In this document: positions 40,701 through 52,700 of the stretch, piece after piece | Layout: every line of letters begins with the position of its first letter | Numbering within the stretch: the first letter of the stretch is position 1 | Assembly: GCA_032158295.1 (NCBI GenBank) | Contig: CM063245.1 | Coordinates: 26,221,726-26,285,725 of the forward strand | DNA length: 64,000 nucleotides | Reading direction: 5' to 3' | Source: Pycnopodia helianthoides | Taxonomy: Eukaryota; Echinodermata; Asteroidea; Forcipulatida; Asteriidae | Position numbers and translations under genes: made by a program | Notes under the pieces: generated by a model | The model's database searches: none | Seen by the model: only the letters and a program-made list of their open reading frames with translations | What the model was told of the DNA's origin: nothing

Positions 40701-43700
40701 CTCAATTCTCTTCCTCTATTGTTTGGGGGCTTTGGCTTGATTTATTTTGTAGGTATCATTTCCATATATTCGTTGATTTGCCCAAACCCCTGTTACAATT
40801 CAGTTAATACTTCCTCAAGGTGCCCAGCTTCCAGGTATCCCATTCGGATGTTCTTCTATCAGTTTGTGTCTTGTATATGACTCTCATTAATTTTTTTCCG
40901 GAGGCAACCGAGTTCATAGACCCCTTGCACATGATGCAGCACTCTCAGACAGCGCCCTCGCTCAGGCAAAATGAGACAGATCATTGGACGATAGCTGTTG
41001 TTGGTGCATAAAAACAACTGCATGACCTCGGGGCACCATGCAGCAGCATTGCACAGTATGCAGGGGGGTCTACTGTTTCTGTGATTGCCATGATCAAAAT
41101 TTCCCATCTGATTTTCCCCTCTACGTACGGAACATAGCCGTGCACTGACAAGAAATCCAGGGGTGTTCAGCTGTCTTTCTAACCATCTTTCTTATTATGG
41201 CTGTGTTTTCCTTCAAGTCATTCATCTTCCCTCCTCTACTCTCCTCCTCTCCATCTATGTTATCCATGTGTTTGCACATGAGATGTTGTATCATTTCTCC
41301 AAGCTGTCATTTGTCTTACCTCCCTTAATCGATCATCCTCTTTCAGATTATTTATCTTTGTCACTCAAGTTTCACTATTGCTCTCTCTGTTTCTTTACCT
41401 TCATCTCATCATTTTTCCCCCACCATCTTATCTCGGCCCTTCTCGTGCTTTTTAAGGAGAGCATACTTTATCACATGGCAGCCATTTTATTTAGCTTTCG
41501 AACCACGCACCAGAACTTGGTGTGTGTGAAAACAATGATTTACATTTCTGACAAATTAAGTGGTGTAGCCAGATACCAATGCATCAGCCCTAGCCAAAGA
41601 CACTAAACTCAGACACTTACATACTTAGTTTGTGATCGACTCAAGCGACTACGGCTATGGCTATTGGCACCAATGGATAATCACTGTTGCAAAAGCCGTC
41701 AAATTGAACACGGCTTTTGGCACAACAATTAAGGAATTTTCCAAAGATGGCTGCCATGTGATTATGATACCTAAGACTTGTCAGTATGCCTCATGTGTTT
41801 AAAGAACCTTGGATGACCCCTACCACAGCATATGGGTTTGTAATATTTACGTTGATATCCTGAATTTTTGTTTTTTAATACACTGGCTTGTCGTTAATGC
41901 ACGATAGCAGCTTTTTGTTGAATCAGTAGTTGTGTGCTGTATAGTATGCTGTTATTACTGTTTGATAACAATCATTCTAGTCAGCTTTATGCTTTATGTT
42001 TGGTTTTAATCAGACAGTTTATGAGTGGCGCATTGTGTTTATGTCAAGTGTAATGGCTTTTGAGAAGTTGTTTTGTTTTGATTGTTGTTGTGTTTCTTAA
42101 ACATGCAAAATTGACTAACCTTATGGATTAGGTACACTGTTTAAACTACACAATTAGTTTTTGTCATCACTGTGATCTTTCAACAAAGTTCATTGTAACT
42201 TCTTAGAAAAACAAATGTTTTTAAAATACAGCTGACCTTTGTAGTTATTTGAATTAATAAATTGACCGAGCTCAAACACAAATTTCCATCGCTGGTGCTA
42301 ACCACAATCTGTGGGAGAAGAGCTTTAGTTACTATCAGACAATGAATAAACTAATTATGGTAAGCACTTTGAATCTAAAATTTGACATTTTAAAAAAGTT
42401 TTTAGGATTTCTGTTGTTTTTTGATCAAGGCAAAATAAGTAATTTGCATATAAATACATAAGAAACATAAAACATCTACTTTGTTGGCTTTTCTAAAATG
42501 TATGTATGTTTTTTAAATGTCAAACTATTTCAATGAGTTGTTGATGAGTTAGCTTAATAATATACATTGTGCTGAATGAATGAATGCATTCTTAAAAACT
42601 TTAAAATGCAATTCAATGACTTCTGATGTGATATTGATCGCGATATTGAAAATATGATCATCTGAATGATTTTTGTGATTTACGATATGAAAATAGCTGT
42701 TATTGGTGACAGCACATTTCAGCGGAGTAATCATTTAGAGAGTAATTGGGATTGATTTCACAACGAGCTAAGATTGATCTTAAGATGTGTATGAATCTGA
42801 AATGCTAAGCAAAGTGTGATGTCACAATGCAAATCACTATGGCGATAATGACAACTCATCTTAAAGGAAGGGGATACCTTCGGTAATTACTCCAACAATT
42901 TATGACCATAAAAACTCACTTGGTGAGAAGCACTGCAGCTGTTAGTAATGACAATGCGGTCGAGAAACGATTCCCTTCTGAGGAATGTGGTTTTAGAGAA
43001 AGGGATTCAAAACAATTTAAATCTGAGAAAAGTTTGATACATGAAACCTTTCTTAGACTGTGTATTCCAATTATGGATTGTTCCTCCTGTGTGGATGTAC
43101 TGCTCCAGATTTTCGGCGATATCTCAAAAACTCTACAATCTTTTGAAATGAAATTTTTACAGGTTAGATTTATTGTTGGATTAAAACGACTGAACGGTTC
43201 CAAAAATCAAAGGTATACATTGCCTTTAAGATGAATCTTAGTGTTTTGTGAAATCAAGCCTCGATATCTGTCTGAAATTATATACAGTAATGTTGAATGA
43301 TTCCTTTAAAGGGGCACTGTCATCATGATCATAGTCTGCTTGAGGCTGGACATGGAAACATGAACTCTCACCCAGTTACCACATGCGTGCGTGTTGACGG
43401 TCAAATCACAAATAAAAGCTTTAAAGAGTGCCGCCATTGTTATTGCGTGCACGTGTGCAGTAACTGGGTGAGAGTTCAGAATTCAATGTCTGGCCACTGA
43501 CTCTCTGTGATCATGAAGACCGTGCCCCTTTAAGATAAAGCGAAAAGCTGATGATCATGTCAGTAGCAGAATTGGTTGATTTTCTTCTTTTAAAATAATA
43601 GAAGATGATGTTTACGCCTGGTGTGGTATTTACAGTCATCCGTGTTTACATTGTCTACAATTACCTTGAATTCTTCCTCCTCTGAGTAACTCCTCCGCGT

Positions 43701-46700
43701 GTACCATCGGGTTTTTTCTTTTTTCTCTAACTTAATTATTCTACTGAAGAGGGGAAAATCTCTATGAAGGATTTTTGTTGTTGTCCTAACCAGAATAAAG
43801 CAAATAAGTCTGGCTGTTTTGTAATTTAAAGATGGAAATGTCAGAGTCGTTGCTCATTTTGTAGAGGTGCAAGGCTTTTTTTATAGGAGGATGGAGGCAG
43901 GAAGTCAGAGGATCCCATACTCTAGTTTTAAGATACATCTATACGGCTAACCTGCAAAAATATTTACATTAAACAAAAAATTAAGAGAACAGCTGGAACA
44001 GGAATAAAATCAAGATGATTTTTTTTTATTTTTTTAAATTTAACACACAAAAATGCTTTTCAATTCCACTTCCACTTAATGATTCCAAAGTGGTTGATTG
44101 CTCAGCCTCTAGACACAGAAAAATATAGAAATCACTCAGTCAAGGAGACACCTTTGATCTTGGTTCCGTTTGTGCTAAATTAGAGCAAGACATATGTAAT
44201 GTGGCAGTAGTTTACCGCAAAGCATACAAATCATAGTCTGGCCACTTCGATCTAACCATCACACTCACGCTCCGACCAAAGTGCATCCTGTCTCCTCAAG
44301 ACTTTACATTAACATATCTGAGCTACAGTACAAGGTATTCAGGAAATTTGACAGAAGCAGAAGGGTGCGTTATTAAAGGGGGTGGTGCTTAGAGTCCTTT
44401 GTTTCTTTCTGAAATGAAATACACAAGTCAGATTTTTAAACCCTTTTTCAATTTGAAAGCATCTTCAAGGTTTAAAAAAAGAACAAAGTCAGTCCGTAAT
44501 TTCTGTGCAAGTTTAATCTGATGAGAAGTGAATCGACAATTGCTCAAAATGAAATTAATGGCCGTCAACCCTTGGTATCCGGAAGCTGTGTTGTGAAGAT
44601 GTGACCTTGATGGTCAATAAGAACGGATTTTTTTTATCTCTGAGTGTGGAATTGTCAAAATTGCATTTTTGAATAAAACACTCACAAAGTGTTCAGAAAT
44701 TATTTAATACAAATTGAATAGCAGTTGGAAATGAAAAATAAATGGATGCATTCTGAAAAACGCATCGCAGCCCAACCACAGATTTGTGTGTGTAACTGTG
44801 AAACCCTGATTTGTGAAAATGTGACTTTATTCCAGTACTTCAGATCATTTTAAATGATGTTATTTGGGAGATTAACTATGTCAGCAATCTAGGTGGTAAA
44901 ATCCACATTGCTCTTGCTCTTAACAGTTGAGCTTGAAAATGTTCTACTTTATCAAGATATTAAAACAAGTTTATTGACCAGTGCATTTAAGCAAAAAAAC
45001 ATAGCAAAATATCATGTGTCAATTTAACGTATGTCAATCAGAATTAATGAAGTGAAAGTAACCTTTGTCAAATGTTTAAGTGCATTTTGTCATTTAAGGC
45101 ATTCTATACTCAACATCGAGTTGCCCTTTTCAAAATAACGGCTTTGACTTTGGACGCGGCTAAGGCTAAGGCTCCATCCATCTGTTTAAAGCTAGTGTAT
45201 AATTTCAAAAATTAATTTGGGGTTGAAGAAAGAAAAATTGACTAGAGCGGGATTTGAACCAACGACCTCCGGACTAATGTACCGGGGCTCTACCGACTGA
45301 GCTACCTAGCCCTATGTTGGCGGTCTTCCTTTTTCTGACTGGCACCCTGAACAAAGATATTGACAAAATAGGGAGACCGCCAACATAGGGCTAGATAGCT
45401 CAGTTGGTAGAGCGCTGACACATTAATCTGGAGGTCGTTGGTTCAAATCCTGCTCTAGTCATTACTCGGTCATTTTCCCTTGTGGTTAATTTCAAAATTA
45501 CTGACAGAAGCCTGATCCATAGTTTTGAAAGAACCTGTGACACTCATTTTGTTTTTCTGAATAGTTTGTTGAGAATTTCATGGAAGTAAAGTCTGTGTTG
45601 TAACTTCTTATCAGACATGGTCAAGGCTTGTGGTAGCCCTCAAGAAGTTCTCTTGACTGATTTAGAGATATTCTTTCTTTTTAGAACTTCTTCACTTCTT
45701 ATAAAAGTTTTAGACACCAACAGTTTTGTTTTTCTCATCTAGTGAATTTGAAAGATTGTCTCTTCTGTTTTTTTGCCAGCCTGAGAAGAAAGAGTCGAGC
45801 CTCGCTGCTGGAAGCAGAGAGAGTCTGGATGAGGAGGATGAAAGATACGAAGATGAGACAGCGGAGAAGAAGGAGGAGGGTCAAGATGTTCAATCCATCG
45901 TCTCGATCAAGGATACCTCAGGTATTTCCAAGACTTTAGGATGACTTTAGCCTTGCTCAAGGCAGTCGCAGTTTTCACTCCGAAAAAGACGCCGTAAAAC
46001 CCACCCGTTGCCTATACATAGCACTGTGCGCCGTACTACTACTGTGCGCATGTCATCCGCACTCAGATTACTGTCCCCATGCGGAGGCCGTCACACGCAG
46101 CATACACATACGCACACACAGAGCGGGCGCATAGCATGACAATACTGTGTACTGTATGCAGTGCAGTGACAACACTGTACTGACAACATGCAGTGCAGTG
46201 ACACGCAAACAAGGCTCGCTAGCTCTGGCGGCCAAAGAAAATAAATAAATAAATGAAGACCAAATTAATCTCCAACGCCTTGGTCAAGGCTAGGATGACT
46301 TAGGTTCAAGTGGTCACACCTCCTCCTGGATATTAATATGAAACACATGTTCTGTCTCGATGTTTACTTCTTGAGCAAGTTCGTTCTGTCTAACATTAAG
46401 AAATTAAAAAGATGCCTCAACTTGTCAACGATTATCACTTATTAATAAATGATACATTGATACAAGGCCATGTATAAACATGTGACATGGATAACATTAT
46501 TCTGGGTTTCTGGTATGAAGCACTAGTTGAGGGAAGGAAGCCAGATCAGTGGTATCCTGAATATTGTGCCAATACCAAAGTCAGGGGATCTAAGCCTAGG
46601 GGGGAACTATCGTGGCATTAGTCTAAGCTCAGTACCTTATTAGCAGATGAACAATTTTCAAAAATGGAAAAAAAAAACGTTTTTGCAGTTACATCCCCAG

Positions 46701-49700
46701 GTGGTCTGGCGTTGATGCATAAGGTATATTTGGTCAATCTCCTATGTAGGTCATGGTGGAGACTCTTCGTCCCTAGCCCAGGGGTGGCATCCCACCACCG
46801 AGACCCTGGGATAATTTATAGTTTGATAAGTCAGTCAATAAGCTAGAGGGACGACTACTCTCAGGGGCATGTCTAGCAGATTCTCAGGCTGATAATTTAT
46901 ATTGGACCTATGACCAGAGCTAATAATAACACTTACAAAGCTTACCATGGTATGAAGGAATAAGGGGTTGTGTAAGCACGGTCTAATAAATTGGTATTAT
47001 TGTTATGTCTGAGGTTTACTTGGAAGAACAGCCCTGAGGAAACTTACATGCCTTTTTTTTCACCGATGATTGTAAGCTCTTGACCCTTTTCAAACACGGC
47101 GTATTTTATCGTTTGATGGTCAATGGCCATGGACTGATAAATTCTTGTGCAGATTTTGAATGTTGAACTGCGTGATTTGATTTTCTTCACACATTAAAGG
47201 CAGGGTATACTTTTGGTAATTGTCAAAGACCAATATATGCCTAAAATAACAAACCTGTGAAAATTTGGGCTTAATTGGTCATCAAAGTTGCAAACAAATA
47301 ATGAAAGAAAAATCACCCTTGTTGCATAGAATTGCGTGCTTTCAAATGTTTGAGAAAGGCTTAATGCCTGAAGCCATTCTCAGATTCAAATATTTTAATG
47401 AGAAATCACCTCTTTCTCAAAAGCTACATTACTTTAGAGGGAGTCGTTTCTCACAATGTTTTCTTCTATCAACAGCTCTTAGGTGCCCTTTACAAAGTAA
47501 GCTTTTATGGAGTAACTACCAAAAGTATCCAATGCCTTTAAAGCAATGTGCTTGGGAATCCCTGGTCCCAATTTCATAATAGCTGCTTAAACAGGCAATA
47601 ATGCTTATAACAAATTCTGATAAACCAAAATATGCAGGAAACCAGTCACTACTGGTACATGTGTCATGGTATTTGGCTGGTAATCTTATTCTTGTAAGTA
47701 GATTGTTATGTGCTTAGTTACTTTTTGTCCAGGTCACTTCTAAAAAAAATATTGAAGGACCTTCTTATATTTTTTTACAATTAATTTGTAATCTTGAAGT
47801 AAAGTTCTTATTTATTAAATTCAAATTCCATGCTTAACACTTCAAACCTCAATCTCAAGCCCCGAATTTCAAATTTTAAGTTTCAACCTCAAACCTTGAT
47901 TCCAAAAAGCAGTCAGATTTCAGACATTTTTATTATTAGTTTTTTTTAACCAAAATCTTAAATCTAAGCTCATTTTTCACAGCTCAAAAAACAAAATCTT
48001 AAATCTCTAAGCTCATTTCTCACAACTCAAAATCAGTATCTTAAATTTCTAAGGTTATCACATCCAAAATCAAAATCTTAAAGGAACATTACAAATTGGT
48101 TTTTGCTAACAAAACAGTTGCTGCAGTGTAAGCACTTTATGTAATCCACCATATACATAAACTGACAAACCTGTAGAAGTTTGATATCGATCGGCCATCT
48201 GGGTCACAAGAAAATAGTGAAAAACTGATTACACATTTGCATGAAATCATATAGATTCAACAAATGAATAAAACGCTCACTAAGCGATAAACTCCAATCG
48301 GAAAATTAGTTTATTCATTTCTAATCAAACATGGCATTTCAGACAGAAATATTTCAAGGGATGTTTTCTACTATCATCATCATTAGACCATGTAAATCTG
48401 TGATCAAAAAGTATATTTCACAAGTTTTTTTCTTACCAATTCTGTAATGTTCCTGTAAGTCTCTAAGCTCATTTCTCACAGCTCAAATCTCACCCACAGA
48501 TGAGAAGCAACTCGCCTTACTTGCCCCTGATGCCACCCAGTCGCCTCCACCACCAGGGGGTCTCATGAGTCCTCCTATCATTACTCGAACCGCTGCTACA
48601 CCTCAGGGATCTCCAATGTGTGAACAGCCCAAGGAGTTCAAAGGGCCTTTTCTTGATACTCAATCTATCGACTCTGACTCACAGTCAGTGGTGAGTGAAG
48701 CCCGGTTCCTACTTCCTGCGAATGCGAAATGCGAAGCGAGTTTTGACGTCACAAATTCGCAACGAACAATTCGCAACAGTTGAGATGTGCTTAACACCTG
48801 CGAAACATTCGCAGCGAAAAACCTTCGCTTTGCATTAACCGGACTTAATGATTGCTCAACTCATATTTGAAAATGAGTTTCAAAATTGCGTATTCAAAAG
48901 GTACCGCTTAAATTTGAATATAAATTTGAATTCCTCAGACTTATAGGGACAGTTGCTATGTCAAATGGTCCAGGGCAAGCTTTTGTATAGCAACCTCCAG
49001 ATGAGCAAACCCTGGTACCATTGTGCCATACACATTCATTCATAATTGTGTATCGGTGTTTGCTGTCTCTTATGTAACTACGCAAAAGCTTGCCCCAAGC
49101 AATGAGACATAGCAACTGTCTCTATAGTCTGAGGAATTCAAATTAAACGATAAGTTATGACTGAGCAAGTCATAAGCCATTTTGATATAATGGCGGACAC
49201 AATACTGTGACTCTGTTAGATTTGTGTAAATCTCTCTGATGTAGACACCCTAACCAAACAGTATATTCCTATAGTGTCCACAGTATCCAAAAAAGGGCTA
49301 ATTGTACCAGATATTATTCAAATCTAACTCAGAAATGGCTTACGGGAAGATTTCAGGTAACGCAATAGAATAATCCCTCTGACCTCAGATTTTCACCTTT
49401 ATGTATTCCCAACATACAAAGCTTCAAGTCTTACTTAAAGCAATTGGTCAACATTGGTAATTGTCAAAGACCAGTGTCCACACTTGATGTGGTCCAACAT
49501 ATACATAAAATAACAAACCTATGAGAGTTAAAGCCTAAGCGGTTATCGGAGTCATGAGAAAACAGTGAAAAAAAACCTTAAGTTTTTTCACTGAATTTCA
49601 AACATTGTATTTTATCACCAGTGATAAAGACAACTTGTTGTACTCATTTCCTAAAAACTATAGCATTTCAAGTAAAACTATTTCAATTGAAGTTTTCCAC

Positions 49701-52700
49701 CATGACCATCTTTCAAATCTGTGAACATTTATATTTTCACACCCTTTAAAATGAGTTATCGAAAGCTTTCTTTTAAACCACCCTTTTCACCAGAAGTACT
49801 TATCGCACTGGATTGGTTTAGCATAAACTGTGATTTGAACATTTCTTCCCTCTGTAGTCCTCCTTTCACATCCATGGCTCGCCTCGCCCACCACGTAGTG
49901 TCCTCTCTCGGAATGGTTCTGGTCGTACTCGGGGCATCCTCTCCACCAATCCCACTCAGATGAGAGACCGTCACTACCTACGGCCTTTTCAATCGCCTGA
50001 AGGTGACCACAACACTGACAGTGACATCCACTCCAACATTAGCAGCCGTATGAGCAGTCGAAGGTAGAATGTTTGATAGGTTTTGCAGTATATGTATACT
50101 TCCCTGTCTGTCATATATTTAGGACTTGGTTCACATTCAACCAATTTTTAGATCCCATATTCACATAGTACTAATGATGTAGCTTTAGTCTATAGATATA
50201 GTTCCCAGTAGACGCCATCTTTACGGGCAAATTGCATTTTGGCTTGCAGATGCGTCAAACGCTCAACTTATTAACGCAGCCGCGTTGTTCACTGACCAAT
50301 CCTGCAATGAGTTTTGTGAAATGCGCGCGTGTTGCACGCCGTTTTCACACGAAACGCACGACTATTTGTTCTAAACTGCCCGTAAAGATGGCCGATTTAC
50401 GTCATACTGCAACCTATCTATAGAACTTTTTCTGCCTTTCATATAAAGTGGGCTGGGTTCAGTGGTTTAATGATAACCTGAATGTTAGTTGGGAAAAATT
50501 CTTTATTGTTTACAAGTAACGGGAACTGGAGGTCAAGTCTTATTCTCAGGTTTTGTTTGATGATTTGTTCAATTAATTTCACTTTTTTGTATCTCAACAA
50601 TATGATTTTTACGCCAGCTACAGTAAACTAAAGTATTTGAAGAAGCAGAATCGTTCACACATACAACTCAAAATGGTTGGGACCAACTTGGTTCTGGAAC
50701 TAAGTTTGAATACAGGCGAGATTTGAACAGTCTACAGGGCCTAAAGGGGAAGTTCATGATTATTCTTGTAAAGAGTAGATTCATCACAACTGGTTTAACT
50801 TGTCAATACACGCTTCCTTTAAACAGCCCTAAGGTGGTCGCTTTGTAGTGAAACCAACTTCAAACACTTCATGTCTTGTTAGATGATTTGGTGCACGTTT
50901 ATATCGAGCTTATTTTTATCACGGCAATCAAAACAAGACACCAGTGATGTGTGGTTCATCAAATGCCGTTTTGTGGATGTTGACAGTAATCTAGATGGAT
51001 TTATTTCTCCGGACTATTCCGTCTAATATACAGACAAACAAGGTTATTGTGCCAATTATTCTTAAAATATAAACTATTTAACCCTCGTACCCACTTTAAG
51101 TATAAATATCTGGGTCAAAACAACTAACCCCAAGATTTGGATCAGACTGGGAGAGAAAAAAAACATCGTGGGTGATATTAACCGAAGAAACCACCCGCAC
51201 GCTCCCCCCTCATGACCAATGCCCCTGGTGGAGAACAAACTGCCAGACAATTTGCAGGTTTTAATGAGCTCATCTGGGTCGTGGTAATAATCACACACAG
51301 TCTTGAGATTGTGTTCTAGCGTTCTCCCGAGGGACTCCATCGGACATGAATGATTTGAGGTTCTTGTCTTGCTCTGTCCCGGCACTGATTAGGCTGCAGT
51401 CACAAGAGTTTTCTTATATGTATTATTTTTCAACTCTTGAGAAACCTGAATGTTATATCTGTATTTAGTCGAGGATCAACATTTTAATGTAAGATCTTAG
51501 GCTTTGTCTTGTAAGAAAATAGTACGTAATCCTTGAAGAATAGACTTGTAGTAACCTTTTACTGAGGAGACAGGGGGATCTTAAGAGAGATTAAGGCTTA
51601 GTCTAAAAATGGAAGAAGAAAACTATCTTTTTTTCTGCAAACAGTTTTTCCAATGTGATTTAATTAATTAATCTCCTGCACACTAAGACAATTCCTTCAA
51701 TGTGTGCAACAAAGAGCTCAGGTAATGGGATAACACCGGTTATTAGATCTGAAAAAACAAAACAATCTATGAACACTTTTTCCAGCAAGGGTATTTTTAA
51801 GTTGTTTATGTTTCAATCTAATTCAATCCATTTCATTTCATTTATTTATCTTTAAAAGGGAAAAGTATTATATCAACTGCTCAGTATGGAAAAAGTTACA
51901 TTTATGTTTAAAGGCACAGTACACGTTTGGTAATTGGAGCCTACTGATTATGTTAATCCTATATAAATGTAGGTACATACAATAAAACTAACCTGTGAAA
52001 ATTTAATTCGAAAGGGGGTCACGTTTTTGAGATATCACCGAAAAACCGGAGCATATATTCCACACAGGAAGAGTATTCCCCATAAGAAAACACAGTCTGA
52101 GAAGCATTTCAAACGCTTCTGAAGCGTTTCAAATGCTTCTCAGATTCAAATTTTGGGGAAAAAAGTGATGTATTTGCTATAACCGTAGTACTTCGAAGTT
52201 AAAAGTTTCTCAAAATTCATTGTACTACCAAAAGCTGCTTTACTTCTTACCAAGTAAGTTTTTATTGCCATTAATTTTTAGAGTCATTACCAAACGTGTA
52301 CTATGCCTTTAAAAAGATTGTGATAGAAGTAATGCAAATCTTAGTCACTAAAGCAAGACAAATCTGTGCTAATCTTTCAATTTAGAGCCAGAAATAATAT
52401 GAAGAACTAAAAAAACAACAAAAGATGCTATCCCAATTTCTTATAATTGTGCCTTGCTAAACTTCTTATATTAGAAGCTCATCTCAAGAAAACTCTGACC
52501 ACAACGGTTATGTCCCGGACAACGACAGCCGCGTACCTCTGTGGCTAGCTGCAATGGAGACAGCCGTCGTACTTCCTACATTTCATGTAACGGCGGCTCC
52601 TTCACAGCTCAGCTTGACAAACAGATTATGGAGGCGGAGAAGAGGAGTAGTCGAGGGTCCATGGGAAGGATGAGTAACCATGACGATGAGGAGATAATCC

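Larger units (their letters stand above)
34703..45779 (+). other. Large intron between exons 9 and 10
   Basis: 11 kb, the largest intron in the window. It holds family-E MITEs (39059, 43306), family-B MITE (42861), a family-H foldback (41638-41722), an att microsatellite start (36034-36058) and a pair of tRNA-like modules (45205-45490). I found no exon, although poorly conserved linker exons could be missed. Confidence 0.65.
45922..48499 (+). other. Intron between exons 10 and 11
   Basis: 2.6 kb. It holds the GC-rich inserted element 45947-46291, a diverged family-D element (47197-47543), a 41-bp tandem repeat (47951-48077) and family-A MITE copy 4 ending 42 bp before exon 11. Confidence 0.75.
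50064..52474 (+). other. Intron between exons 12 and 13
   Basis: 2.4 kb. It holds family-F MITE copy 2 and a family-B MITE ending 162 bp before exon 13; the rest looks unique. No exon seen. Confidence 0.7.

Noticed and set aside
41163..41606. A 147-codon plus-strand open frame rich in Ser, Leu and Phe
   Set aside because: It comes from a pyrimidine-rich stretch (many tct/ctc runs), and no domain or conserved motif is visible.
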